This document shows, in pieces, positions 10,481 to 20,355 of a DNA stretch of 64,000 bases. Both the position numbers and the translations under genes were made by a program. Numbering within the stretch: position 1 is the stretch's first letter; each line of letters starts with the position of its first letter. The stretch is taken from contig NZ_CM001844.1 in NCBI RefSeq assembly GCF_000384965.1, forward strand, positions 1,560,668-1,624,667, in the 5' to 3' direction. Source of the stretch: Bartonella bovis 91-4. Lineage in GTDB: Bacteria; Pseudomonadota; Alphaproteobacteria; Rhizobiales; Rhizobiaceae. Below the pieces are notes generated by a model. It was not told the origin of the DNA. It did no database searches and worked only from the letters and a program-made list of their open reading frames with translations.

Positions 10481-10547
10481 AAAATCTTTATTTCATGAAA
10501 CTATTTTCCACAAAGTATAGCGCAAATAAGCTTTATAAGGAAAAAAA

Positions 10548-11231
10548 ATGAACAGCTACACCCTTTTAATTGTTGAGGAAGAGGATGATTTGCGCTCCAT
10601 TCTGGTAGAACAATTGCAAATCCACAAAGAATTTGAAGTGCTCCAAGCAAAAACAGCTAAAGAAGGAATTGCAATAACTCATAAAGAAAAAATCGATCTT
10701 GCCGTTTTTGATATTAAACTGCCCGATCTGGATGGTCGCGAAGCTGTTAAAAAATTACGTGATCAAAAATTTCGTGCTCCCATTATTATGATAACTGATC
10801 ATGATACAGACTGTGATACTTTTTTAAGTCTTCAAGCAGGTGCCAATGATTATGTAACAAAACCCTTTCGTTTTGCGATATTATTAGCGCGTATTCGAAC
10901 CCAATTACATCAATACGAACACCAGGAAGATGCAACTTTTCATATTGGTCGTTACACTTTTAAACCCGGACAAAAACTTCTGATTGATTGCTATGGTAAT
11001 AAAATCCGCCTTACCGAAAAAGAAGCAGCGATTCTTAAATATCTCTATGACGCTCGTAATAAAATAGTAAGCCGCGAAACATTACTGGAACACATTTGGG
11101 GCTATAATAAAAACATTGTCACCCACACATTAGAAACCCATATTTATCGTTTACGCAAAAAAATTGAAAAAGACCCCTCTAATGCCCAGATTCTCATTAC
11201 AGATCACAATGGCTATCGCCTTAATCTTTAA
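10548..11231 (+). CDS. cenR: OmpR-family response regulator, CenR-like
   Basis: A two-component regulator of 227 residues. The receiver domain has an acidic pocket at E10-D14, phospho-acceptor D55 in VFDIKLPDLDG, T83 and K105 (VTKPF). A winged-helix DNA-binding domain follows, with RLTEKEAAILKYL and ETHIYRLRKKIEKDPSNA. The pattern FRFAILLARIRTQL and the C-terminal domain match CenR of Caulobacter, an essential cell-envelope regulator (called OtpR in Brucella, as I recall). The acidic pocket is EEEDD rather than the common DDDDD. No histidine kinase is adjacent, as is usual for CenR. A ribosome site AAGGAA precedes the ATG. The OmpR family is certain; the CenR assignment comes from remembered sequence similarity. 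Confidence 0.85.
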   Translation: MNSYTLLIVEEEDDLRSILVEQLQIHKEFEVLQAKTAKEGIAITHKEKIDLAVFDIKLPDLDGREAVKKLRDQKFRAPIIMITDHDTDCDTFLSLQAGANDYVTKPFRFAILLARIRTQLHQYEHQEDATFHIGRYTFKPGQKLLIDCYGNKIRLTEKEAAILKYLYDARNKIVSRETLLEHIWGYNKNIVTHTLETHIYRLRKKIEKDPSNAQILITDHNGYRLNL

Positions 11232-11252
11232 ACTTTATGAGAACGATTAGTT

Positions 11253-12035
11253 TTAAAATAGCTCTGACATCATCAATTTTTTATCTAAAACAAAATCAGA
11301 TTCAGATAAGATATACCTCTCGCGAGCCTGTGGTGATAAAGCAGGAATGAACACACGTCGTGATTGGCGGCGTTGTATACTTATACCTTGATAAATACGT
11401 TTGTATGCCTGACACATTAAAAGTCCACCAAAATAAGGGAAAAGATGGCGTACAAATGGTCTATAGAAAAACGAAAACAACTGCGCTGTATAATTTAAGG
11501 AAGGTGTATAATATACAATTTCTTGCACAGGTCCGGATATAAAATTTGTTTCTTCAAATAACCGAACAATTTGTCGCCGACTATAAGGTTCGCCATAGCC
11601 AAAAGGTGTACGATCATTACGTGCCCAAAAACCGCTACGATTGGGAACAATGACAATCAAATGTCCATTAGGTGCTAAAACACGCCATATTTCTTTAAGA
11701 GTTTCGCATGAATTTTCTGTATACTCAAGCGCATGTACCAATAAAATACAATCAATCGAAGCATCAGGAAGAGGTAAATCTTCTTCAAAAACAAGTGCTG
11801 TAGCAACCCTATCGGCACAAGGCCAAGGTAAAGCACCTTGACTAGCAGGCATAAAAGCAAAACAGTGTTGTGTACGTGTACACAACGCAGAAAGGTAAGG
11901 AACTGCATAACCAAAACCCATCACTCGCTTATCAGCAAGATTTGGCCAATAGAAATTCAATTGGTCACAAATCGCCGTTTGCACCCGAAGACCAAGTGCA
12001 GAAGCATAAAAATCTTTGAGTGTAACTATATCCAA
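11253..12035 (-). CDS. Class I SAM-dependent methyltransferase
   Basis: A 260-residue protein with a degenerate motif I (KRVMGFGYAVPYLSAL), a clear post-I acidic region and motif IV/V (DASIDCILLVHALEYTE). VLAPNGHLIVIVPNRSGFWAR then follows, as in Methyltransf_11 proteins. A basic C-terminal part follows (RRQSRRVFIPALS). The substrate is unknown; the family occurs widely in Rhizobiales, often as a single gene beside gloB, which is not seen here. It is convergent with the response-regulator gene, 21 bp away. Confidence 0.8.
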   Translation of the reverse strand: MDIVTLKDFYASALGLRVQTAICDQLNFYWPNLADKRVMGFGYAVPYLSALCTRTQHCFAFMPASQGALPWPCADRVATALVFEEDLPLPDASIDCILLVHALEYTENSCETLKEIWRVLAPNGHLIVIVPNRSGFWARNDRTPFGYGEPYSRRQIVRLFEETNFISGPVQEIVYYTPSLNYTAQLFSFFYRPFVRHLFPYFGGLLMCQAYKRIYQGISIQRRQSRRVFIPALSPQARERYILSESDFVLDKKLMMSELF

Positions 12036-12308
12036 TTTATACTACCATGAAAAAACAAAGATCAAACATTCCAGCCCTCTATAGCCAACTTATATGGGTT
12101 TGTGTCTCTTCCCCTCAAGAGCAAAAATCTCCACCTCCCGCTCTTTTAACTAAAAATATTCAAAAATAAAGTAACATAAGTAAGGCACACAAGCGTTATT
12201 ATCACTGCATCAAAAGAACGGTTTACTTTGTTGTGTTCTTTATTTTGAGTGCATCTTATTTCATAAAAATTTTTGAATGTGCTTTTTTCAATATTGATTT
12301 AAAGCTGA

Positions 12309-14744
12309 CTAACGAAAATGAAGTAATCTTTCAAGATAGCTTTTTTCTGCCTCAGGAATACGATCCTTATTAAGGCGTTTGCGAATTTCTTCCAAAATCT
12401 GTCGTGCACGCATTTGATCATTTTTCTGTGCCCCCCCTATTCCTTCTTGACCTTGACCTGTCTGTGAGGAAAGCGGACGCCCTAATGGATCTTGAGGACT
12501 ATGGACATCATTGTGATTATCTCCTTCCTTTTTCAGTAGTTTGCGCATTTCTTTTAAAACACTTTGCGCACCTTGCCGCAAGGACTCTAAAGCCTCTGAC
12601 TGATTTTGCATTGACATTTCATAGTCTCCATTATCAAGAGAGGTCTTTGCTAAATTCATTTTCTTTTCTGCTTCTTTCAACGCGTCATTTTGTTTAAGAC
12701 CTTGTGCTGAAAGTTCCTTTTCTAATTCTGATAATTCAGACTGCAATTCAATCAGACGGTCTTCCAAAGCTTTGTTCTGCTTTTCCTCATTACTTGGAAC
12801 ATTTTCTCCACTATGGCGTTGTTTCTTTTCTAAATAGTGCGTATCATTAAGAATTTCCTGCTGTCGACGCATCAAATCACCAAGTTGATCTAACTTTTTT
12901 TTCATTTGCGTTTCTTGATGGTCATTTTGCTCTTTAGCTTGATTACTTTTTCGACTCTGCAAATGATCAAGTGTCTGTTCAATTTCAGCTAAAAGCTGTT
13001 CAGCTGCAGAAGAAGAACCCAATTTGGCCATTTCTTCAATTGAATCCAACTTTTGGGATAATGAATCTTTAGAAAGGGTAGTCTTACGCGCATTGCCATC
13101 TTTTGATTCTTTTTCAGGCAAAGCAGTAATATAATCATTCACAGCTTGGCGTAAATTTGCCATCAGTCGTTCAATTTCCTCACTTGAAGTGCCATTGCGC
13201 AACGCATCACGCAAAGCAGCTTGTGCTTGTTTTAACCTTTGCTGAGCAGATTCGAACTGATCACCTTCAATACCTAAAGCAATTTGCCATAAATAATGAA
13301 CCACACCACGCAATTGGTCATCTGTTTTCGCCGCAGAAAGCCTTATCCATGCACTCTGCAATGCCAGGAAATGTGTTACATTTTGAAGACCATCTTCCGG
13401 GCGCACAAGCAAAGCAGAAAGCATATCGAGCACACGCTCTCGTGCACACGCATCAAGTGCTAATAAACGACGCTGCTCGTCTACTGCACGAGCAACAGGG
13501 TTGGCAAAAATACGTTGTGGTAATATCATGACAAAAGTTTTGCTACGCCCTTGTTGACCAGATCCATCTTCTGCAACCAAAGTGATTTTAACCTCACTAC
13601 CAGCCCACGGATGACCAGATATATCTTGGACTGTCCGCATTTTGCCTTTTCCACCACGTGCTAAAAGAAGTTTTATCTCCGGTGCTTTATAAAGAGGAGA
13701 AGAATTTTTACTATGATCAAGAAGGGGCTCTATTGCAACAAAAGCCTTTGTTACACCATAATCATCATCCATTTCATAGCGTAATTCTAATGAACCGGCT
13801 AAAATCCGCTCTGGTTTTGCAAGCCAACCAATCGTCGGCGCTTGATCCTTAATCATATGCAAGTGCCATTGTTGTTGCCTATGACGCGATGAGACAGACA
13901 AACGTATTGAACGATCTAAGCGCGTTTCAAAACGAGTCATTGCATTATTTAAAGCCGTTTGTTCATTTTTCTCAGAAAGTAAAATTTTGTGCCCATCTTC
14001 TTCAGACACAGCCTTAACCTTAACACCAGCACCATTAACAACACGCACAACAACCTCACTACCTTCAGGAACAGTAAGCTGTGTTGTCTCACTTTGTGTT
14101 AAATAAATAGGCGCAATACCTGTATAAGCAGGTGGCGTGACCCAAGCATCAATACGTATTAATGCTTCATCAACCACAGGGCGCAGATCAAACGCGTCTG
14201 ATAAACGCCCCCCAGACGAGCCAAAAGAAAAACTAAAAGCACATACACACAACAAAATAAATAGTGCCCTAAAAGCTATAGGGTCATAGGCAGCGCTATT
14301 AGGGTAAGCAAATCTGATCTGAACATGACGCAATTGTTCTGCCATGCGGCGTTGATGTTCTCGCCAAATAACCACGCTAGAACCATCATCATCTTCAACA
14401 CACAAACGATCTGTTTGAACACTTAAAGGTTGGTTTTTAAATCCACTTATCTGTTCAATATAACAATCAACATCCCTTATAGTGGGAAAGCGAAAGCCAA
14501 AAAGAAAAAACAAGCTTCCCAAAATAGCAAAAAGTATGAGCCAAAGAAAAAATAAATGCCACCAATAACTTAAGAGATTAAAAACACCAAACCAACTAAG
14601 CGAAAACAAAAGACTTAACGCTAAAAAAAACGGTAACAGTCGCGGCCATATCCACTCAAAAAATAAGAAACACCAAGCCAGAAGGCGCGCAAATAAAAGC
14701 CTTATCTTTAGAAAACTTGTGATGTTTTCATTTTTCATAGGCAA
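12309..14744 (-). CDS. TIGR02302 (DUF4175) family membrane protein
   Basis: An 811-residue alphaproteobacterial protein of unknown function. Hydrophobic segments near residues 15-85 and again near 165-180 place it in the inner membrane. The middle is beta-rich (VTPPAYTGIAPIYLTQSE, then YEMDDDYGV), typical of the family. The last ~300 residues are a Gln/Glu/Lys-rich coiled coil. It lies downstream of lysA in the same orientation (110-bp gap), the conserved Rhizobiales order argH-lptM-lysA-TIGR02302. The start could be the first or third codon, both ATG. Function cannot be inferred; the periplasmic-facing coiled coil suggests a structural role. Confidence 0.85.
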   Translation of the reverse strand: MPMKNENITSFLKIRLLFARLLAWCFLFFEWIWPRLLPFFLALSLLFSLSWFGVFNLLSYWWHLFFLWLILFAILGSLFFLFGFRFPTIRDVDCYIEQISGFKNQPLSVQTDRLCVEDDDGSSVVIWREHQRRMAEQLRHVQIRFAYPNSAAYDPIAFRALFILLCVCAFSFSFGSSGGRLSDAFDLRPVVDEALIRIDAWVTPPAYTGIAPIYLTQSETTQLTVPEGSEVVVRVVNGAGVKVKAVSEEDGHKILLSEKNEQTALNNAMTRFETRLDRSIRLSVSSRHRQQQWHLHMIKDQAPTIGWLAKPERILAGSLELRYEMDDDYGVTKAFVAIEPLLDHSKNSSPLYKAPEIKLLLARGGKGKMRTVQDISGHPWAGSEVKITLVAEDGSGQQGRSKTFVMILPQRIFANPVARAVDEQRRLLALDACARERVLDMLSALLVRPEDGLQNVTHFLALQSAWIRLSAAKTDDQLRGVVHYLWQIALGIEGDQFESAQQRLKQAQAALRDALRNGTSSEEIERLMANLRQAVNDYITALPEKESKDGNARKTTLSKDSLSQKLDSIEEMAKLGSSSAAEQLLAEIEQTLDHLQSRKSNQAKEQNDHQETQMKKKLDQLGDLMRRQQEILNDTHYLEKKQRHSGENVPSNEEKQNKALEDRLIELQSELSELEKELSAQGLKQNDALKEAEKKMNLAKTSLDNGDYEMSMQNQSEALESLRQGAQSVLKEMRKLLKKEGDNHNDVHSPQDPLGRPLSSQTGQGQEGIGGAQKNDQMRARQILEEIRKRLNKDRIPEAEKSYLERLLHFR

Positions 14745-14854
14745 TCATTTGTCCTTTTTAATATAATGAGTTAAGAATCATAAGACCTATACAAAATAAT
14801 TTGTATCATATAAATTGTTCCATAAAAGTTTATTGGAAATAAAGTCAAAAACAT

Positions 14855-16129
14855 TTAAAAATTCTCAATCCAATCTGGAATATGATCAAAACCAATCAAT
14901 TGTGTATAATCAAGACGGGGACGAACAATAGCATAACGTGTATCTTGAACTAAAACTTCCGGCACCAAAAGCCGGCTATTATAAGTATTTGCCATCACCG
15001 CACCATAAGCGCCCGCTCCAGTAATTGCCAAAAGATCACCCGCCTCTAACATTGGTAGACAACGATCCAATGCTAAATAATCACCAGTTTCACAAACAGG
15101 GCCAACAATATCTGCATTGATCATCACAGCATTTAATGGTGTTTTTTTCACTGGCACCACATTGTGCCAAGCCTCATAAAGTGTTGGACGCATAAAATCA
15201 TTCATCGCTGCATCAACAACAACAAAATTGCGCCCCTTTCCTTTTTTGAAATACACAACAGATGTTACCAAAACACCAGCATTGCCTACAATACTGCGCC
15301 CAGGCTCTAAAATTACAGTAATCCCTAAAGGTGCAATATGCTTCTTTACCAGTGCCGCATAATCAAAAAGAGAAGGCACTAAACATGACTTTCGCCCATA
15401 AGAAATCCCCAACCCACCTCCAATATCTACATGGGTTATAGCATAACCATCATTGCGTAAGTGGCGCACAAAATCTGCGGCAATCACAAACGCTTCTTCA
15501 AATGGTTTTAAATCACAAATCTGACTGCCAATATGCATAGCCACACCACATACCTGAAGGCCAGGCAATTGCGCTGCTTTTTTATAGGCATCATACGCTA
15601 ACACTAATGGAATACCAAATTTATTTTCAGACTTACCAGTTGTAATTTTCTGATGAGTTTTTGCATCTACATCTGGAGTAAGACGCAATGAAATACGTGC
15701 ATTTTTTGAAAGTGCGACAGCGCGTGCTGATAATTGTTCAAGTTCTTGCTCTGATTCAACATTAAAACAACAAATATCATGTGCAAGAGCAAAATCTATC
15801 TCTCTAACTGTTTTACCAACACCAGCATAAACAATACGATGGGCAGGAATACCAACAGCTAAAGTGCGCCGTAATTCACCTTCTGACACCACATCAGCTC
15901 CCGCCCCATTGCGTGCCAAAAGCCGTAAAATAGCTTGATTGGAATTTGCTTTAACCGCATAGGCAACAATACTAGGTATATCATGAAATGCATTTTGATA
16001 GTCTTGAAAATAAGCAACAAGTGCATTAGCTGAATAACAATAAAAAGGTGTTCCCACCTCATCTGCAAGTGTAGAAAATGAAAGACCTTCAGCATAAAGC
16101 ATGTCTTTATGATAAGGAAAAAAACGCAT
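14855..16129 (-). CDS. lysA: Diaminopimelate decarboxylase
   Basis: Decarboxylates meso-diaminopimelate to lysine, the last step of lysine synthesis, using PLP. It has 424 residues, the normal length. The PLP lysine is K60 in AYAVKANSNQ. HIGSQI and the glycine-rich phosphate loop HVDIGGGLGI follow, and the C-terminal domain has VGPVCETGD and GAYGAVMANTYNSR, which carry the active-site Cys and substrate contacts. It lies 8 bp downstream of the small lipoprotein gene and is probably co-transcribed with it and with the dead argH. Together with dapF at 51.3 kb it shows that the DAP/lysine route is retained. Confidence 0.97.
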   Translation of the reverse strand: MRFFPYHKDMLYAEGLSFSTLADEVGTPFYCYSANALVAYFQDYQNAFHDIPSIVAYAVKANSNQAILRLLARNGAGADVVSEGELRRTLAVGIPAHRIVYAGVGKTVREIDFALAHDICCFNVESEQELEQLSARAVALSKNARISLRLTPDVDAKTHQKITTGKSENKFGIPLVLAYDAYKKAAQLPGLQVCGVAMHIGSQICDLKPFEEAFVIAADFVRHLRNDGYAITHVDIGGGLGISYGRKSCLVPSLFDYAALVKKHIAPLGITVILEPGRSIVGNAGVLVTSVVYFKKGKGRNFVVVDAAMNDFMRPTLYEAWHNVVPVKKTPLNAVMINADIVGPVCETGDYLALDRCLPMLEAGDLLAITGAGAYGAVMANTYNSRLLVPEVLVQDTRYAIVRPRLDYTQLIGFDHIPDWIENF

Positions 16130-16137
16130 AAAAACCT

Positions 16138-16317
16138 CTATCGTATCAATCGATCAAGAACAAAAGGTTTATCCGTTTTTCTTTCAGAAACAAAAGCTTC
16201 TTGCGAAGGCTCCACCGTTATTGAAGAAGGTAATTCTAATGCTCCTTTACGCCCACATCCAACTATAACAACATTAAAAAAAAGGACAATTATTAAATTC
16301 TTTAAAATAGTTCTCAT
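16138..16317 (-). CDS. Small LptM-like lipoprotein
   Basis: A 59-residue predicted lipoprotein. Starting at the internal ATG at 16317 it reads MRTILKNLIIVLFF, then the lipobox VIVGCGRKGALELP, with the acylated Cys followed by the GRKGxLxLP signature of LptM/YifL proteins. The open frame extends upstream to 16362, but that adds a basic tail that would spoil the signal peptide. LptM assists maturation of the LPS transporter LptD in enterobacteria. Position between argH and lysA is the conserved site for this gene in Proteobacteria. The call is strong on motif and context despite the small size. Confidence 0.8.
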   Translation of the reverse strand: MRTILKNLIIVLFFNVVIVGCGRKGALELPSSITVEPSQEAFVSERKTDKPFVLDRLIR

Positions 16318-16414
16318 ACGCCTTTTCTTCTTATATCGATATTTTGCTGCACTTGTTTGCATTTACAATAAAATCTATTCACGCACTCACAAGACGTTTT
16401 TCCCAATAAGCAAT

Positions 16415-17764
16415 TTAGTAGAGCACTTCTAAAGGCGCCGTTCTATCAAAATTTTTACGACTTTCAACTGATTTTTCAACTGTTAAAACATCAAAAACAG
16501 CTACATTGATATCAGGATAGATCATCTGAAGCTCAACCAATAAATTATTAAGATGGCTTTTCTTTTTTCTGCTAATGCCACAATACGTCCGGTAATATGA
16601 TGAGCCTCACGAAAGAAAAGTCTCAATTTATGCACAAGCCAATCGGCTAAATCTGTTGCTATTGCAAACCAGAATCTGTTGCTTGTTTCATCATTTCTTT
16701 ATTTACTTCCAAATCACCAATGACCCTTGTCATTGCTGCAAGCCGATAATTCCAAGTTCAAAGCCCCATCAAATACATAAACTTTTATCTTCCTGCATAT
16801 CCTTCGAATAAGCAAGGAGTAAATCTTTCATCACTGTAAAAACCCAATAAACGCGCCATTCACAACTGCCCCGATTTAGCTCGTATAAGCTCAGCAGCAT
16901 CAGGATTTTTTTGTGGCATAATAGATGACCCCGTTAAAAAAGCATCTGATAAATAAACTGAAATTGTGCACTCGACCACAGGATAATTTCTTCTGCTAAA
17001 AACGTGAAAGATGCATTGCACAAAGCGCACCAGCGCTTAAAAATTTCAACGCAAAACCACGATCTGAAACACTATCTATTGAATTGCGCGTCGGTTTACA
17101 AAACTCTAGTGCTTATGCTTTCATAAAACGATCGATTAGAAAGCCTGTTCCTGCCAATACACAAACCTCTAAAGGCGAATCATTCACTCAAACGCATCAC
17201 GCATATGTGATAATCTCAACCAAACATTTCAACATAAGCCATCATATAATGACCAAATTTACGGATTGGGTAGTTTGTAAATGTATAAAACCTGGTATAA
17301 AGGTATCAACATTTTGTTCTGCTCGAATGAGTAATCTCTCTATGAGCTTTTTTAATGCGTGCGCTATTTTTTGCGTTTCTTCACATACCCACAAACGAAA
17401 ATCAACTGCAACCTGATCATTACGTGAACGCGCTGTGTGTAAACGGCCCGCTACAGGACCAATCAATTGGCTCAATCGCGCCTCAATATTCATATGAATA
17501 TCTTCAAGTTCTCGTGAAAAAGTAAACGTGCTTTCTTCAATTTCTTGACTAATAAGCTTTAAACCATGCACAATTTTTTCATAATCAGAGTGTGAAATAA
17601 TTTCGTTTGTGCTAACTTGCCACATAAGAAAGTGAACCTTCAATATCTTGTCGATAAAGTTTTTGATCACAATCAACGGAAGCATTAATATCTTTCATAA
17701 CTACAGCAGGCCCTTGTGCAAAACGGCCACCCTACATTTTATTGCTCAATTTATTATTTGTCAT
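16415..17764 (-). pseudogene. argH: argH (argininosuccinate lyase), disrupted
   Basis: The last enzyme of arginine synthesis, broken here. From an ATG at 17764 the frame runs ten codons and hits TAG at 17732-17734, exactly where the family's MWGGRF motif needs Trp (TGG to TAG). A frameshift near 17,610-17,630 leads to a recognisable stretch, [11 protein letters not shown] then [18 protein letters not shown] further shift near 17,260 splits HLQT from the conserved [11 protein letters not shown]. The catalytic signature near 16,895-16,935 reads [15 protein letters not shown] and has lost one Lys codon from MPQKKNPD. The C-terminal end stops at 16415. Length (1,350 bp) is close to a full argH, so decay is by point changes rather than deletion. 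Neighbours tlpA and the lptM-like gene keep the ancestral order. Confidence 0.93.
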
Positions 17765-17796
17765 ACCCTAAAAAGCCCATTTAAAGGATAAAAATT

Positions 17797-18486
17797 ATGA
17801 TTCCTCAAATTTTCATCAACTGGAAAAATAAAAAAACACAATGCTTGTTCACATCCTTTATCATTGCTTTAAGTCTATACACAACAATAAACCATGATCA
17901 TAAAACACCTCTCTTTTCTCACTTTATTTCAGTTGCAAAAGCACAAGAAACAAACACCAACAAAATAAAAGCGGAAAAGATAATAGCAATCAAAAAAGAA
18001 ACCAAAGGCTTTTTTAAGCACATCCGATTTGCCGATACTTCCTATAATATAGGCCAGTTTTCTTTTAAAGATATTCAAGGAAAAGACCATAAATTCTCTG
18101 AATTTACCGGAAAACCATTGCTTATTAATCTGTGGGCCATTTGGTGTGCACCTTGCCGTGTGGAAATGCCAGAATTGGCACAACTAAAACGCGACATGAA
18201 GGAAGAGAATTTCGATGTCATTGCCATTAATATCGATAAAGCAGCTTCTCCTGAAAAAATTCAACAATTTTTACGTGAAGTACATGCTGATAATTTGACC
18301 TATTACCGCGACGAAAAAATGAATATTTTTACCAATATCCGCAAACAAGGATTAGCTTTAGGGCTACCCATTACACTCCTGGTTGATCAAGACGGTGACC
18401 TCATTGCTTCATTTAATGGTATAGCTCCATGGGCCAACGACGATGCTAAAGCATTCATAAAAACTATCATTAAAAAAACAAAATAA
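17797..18486 (+). CDS. tlpA: TlpA-family thiol:disulfide oxidoreductase
   Basis: A 229-residue membrane-anchored periplasmic thioredoxin-like protein. A single hydrophobic segment near residues 15-31 anchors it. The active site is WCAPC (Cys117 and Cys120) followed by RVEMPEL, and the cis-proline is in LGLPITLLVDQDG. TlpA reduces disulfides in the periplasm, in relatives for cytochrome oxidase and cytochrome c assembly. It is divergent from the argH pseudogene with only 32 bp between the ATGs; this tlpA/argH head-to-head arrangement is common in Rhizobiales, so the pseudogene's promoter region may survive because tlpA needs it. An AAAGGA ribosome site precedes the ATG. Confidence 0.93.
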   Translation: MIPQIFINWKNKKTQCLFTSFIIALSLYTTINHDHKTPLFSHFISVAKAQETNTNKIKAEKIIAIKKETKGFFKHIRFADTSYNIGQFSFKDIQGKDHKFSEFTGKPLLINLWAIWCAPCRVEMPELAQLKRDMKEENFDVIAINIDKAASPEKIQQFLREVHADNLTYYRDEKMNIFTNIRKQGLALGLPITLLVDQDGDLIASFNGIAPWANDDAKAFIKTIIKKTK

Positions 18487-18986
18487 TGTTTTAAATAATA
18501 ATGCCTTTTAAAGCGTTGTACAATTCAATACAAAACCACTCAAAGACAAAAAAAATTATTGATAAGAAAAAAAAGGGTAAAGTCCATATTGCTCTACCCC
18601 CGCAAACCTCTTGTTGTTATAAAAGTTTGGCTAATTGAACTTGCTTAAAAAAATGCACTACTGCCCTAAGGTAAGCTTCACTTTGCTGTTCCTACCCGCA
18701 TTATCCACCCTGAAGATTTTAACCTATCTTCATGATACAAACCATTATGCTTATAATTTACATTCCAATCCTTGCACCGTAAAACTCTTCTTAAAAAACA
18801 AATTTTCTTTTAAATAAGCGTTTTACTAAGAATTAAGAAAAGACAAAATATAATATTTGAAGCTGATAATGACACATAATACGACCACTTTTGCTTTAGG
18901 CACAAATATCTTTATCAATAACTAAAAAGCAACAGTAAAATGTACACTTTTTTATTCCTTAATTCTCTAATAAATAAAGAGTTCTT
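18487..18986. other. Intergenic spacer, no gene seen
   Basis: These 500 bases lie between the convergent ends of tlpA and yihY. A 60-codon frame at 18635-18817 has no family resemblance and no ribosome site. A weak inverted repeat TTGTA/TACAA near 18,516-18,533 is too short to call a terminator. Confidence 0.5.
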
Positions 18987-19841
18987 TTATGGATCTAAAC
19001 GTTGTAAACGAGTGCGATAAAACATAATTGCTGCGTTGATTTCACCTCCCAAAATAAAAATCGCACTCAACATATAAAGAAAAATAATAGCAATCATGAT
19101 AGATGCTAACCCAGCGTAAGTGGAAACATAATTAAACATTGTTAAATAATGTGCAAAAGTAATCGACGCCGCAAACCACAAAAAAAGTGTCACCACAATC
19201 CCTGGTAAAATATCTATCAATTTTCTCCGCTTTGCTGGCAACCATTTATGAACAATCAAAAGACTAATAAATAAAATAACCACCGCAATTGTATAACGCC
19301 ATAAACGAATAACACCAATATATTCAGCAATAAAGGGAAAATGATTTTGCGTAATTTTTATCAATAAAGGCGCTAAAACTAATAAAAAGCTGATAACAGT
19401 AATACCGATTGCTCCAACGATCACAAAAAATAAGCTTTGAAAACGACAAAAAAACAAACTTCGATGATCAACAACGCGATAAGCCTTATTCAAGGCTGTA
19501 CGTAAAGCTTCTACCCCATTTGAAGCAAAATACGCTACCCCAACAAAAGAAAGCGTTAATAAGCCTCTTCGTTGCGTTGTCAAAACATTGATGATTTCTT
19601 TAGAAAAAGGCTCTGCAATTGCATCAGGTAACAAATACATAAGCGCTTCAATCTTTTGCGGTGTATACGCAAAATCCCAAAAAAAACTGGCCAGAGACGC
19701 TCCAAAAATACAAAAAGGAAAAAATGCTAAAAGCCCTGAGAGTACGATATGACTTGCAAAAGCACTACCGTCATCACGCACATAATGACTTACTGCATTA
19801 ATGAGAATACGATAGCTATACCACAACACATTTTTTATCAA
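18987..19841 (-). CDS. YihY/BrkB (UPF0761) family inner-membrane protein
   Basis: A 284-residue polytopic protein with about six membrane spans. The family signature DDGSAFASHIVLSGLLAFFPF lies near residue 25, and YFASNGVEALRTALNKAYR follows near residue 105. The central region and tail keep the pattern GxxxxxxLWxxxxxxFxxYL (LFLWFAASITFAHYL) and LGGEINAAI. It was once annotated RNase BN, which is wrong for the family. Its role is unproven; transport or envelope functions have been suggested. It is flanked on both sides by ~500-bp empty spacers. Confidence 0.85.
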   Translation of the reverse strand: MIKNVLWYSYRILINAVSHYVRDDGSAFASHIVLSGLLAFFPFCIFGASLASFFWDFAYTPQKIEALMYLLPDAIAEPFSKEIINVLTTQRRGLLTLSFVGVAYFASNGVEALRTALNKAYRVVDHRSLFFCRFQSLFFVIVGAIGITVISFLLVLAPLLIKITQNHFPFIAEYIGVIRLWRYTIAVVILFISLLIVHKWLPAKRRKLIDILPGIVVTLFLWFAASITFAHYLTMFNYVSTYAGLASIMIAIIFLYMLSAIFILGGEINAAIMFYRTRLQRLDP

Positions 19842-20355
19842 ATTTTCACACTCTTTGGTGACTTTTTCTTTTAAGTCTCTTTAAGCTTTAAAAAATGATC
19901 TAAACTTTATAAATAAAAGTTGTTCTCGCATAAAGCAGATACATTCTTAAGAATAACAATTATGATAGCCAAACTTAGAAAAAACTATACTAAAACCAGC
20001 AATTATAAATCAACAAATTTCATTGATATTTCAAATTGTTAAAATTACTGCGTAATTCCCATATTATCATTGATAAATGAGTACTCCCTATTATACCGCA
20101 ATCCAAAATATTAAGTGACCTTGTATTTTTTACTCAAATCATGTTATACAATAGCCTTTTTAATCTTGGTGGCAAATTTAGTAATTACTAAAATAAACAA
20201 TACTGACTAATTTCACGCTAATACCACAATCTTATAACAAAAATCCCTTATGAGTTATCGCTCTTTGTCTTTTGATAAAAAAACACCACAAAAGAAAAAT
20301 ACACTTCATAAAATTACCAAGTCACAAAAACTCTTCAATGCCGAGGTAGCCAATT
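19842..20355. other. Intergenic spacer, no gene seen
   Basis: These 514 AT-rich bases lie between yihY and holA. A plus-strand frame of 44 codons at 20250-20384 runs into the 3' end of holA and looks like chance. No tRNA, hairpin terminator or repeat was recognised. Confidence 0.5.

Noticed and set aside
18635..18817. 60-codon frame after tlpA
   Set aside because: Short, no ribosome site, and composition follows the spacer.
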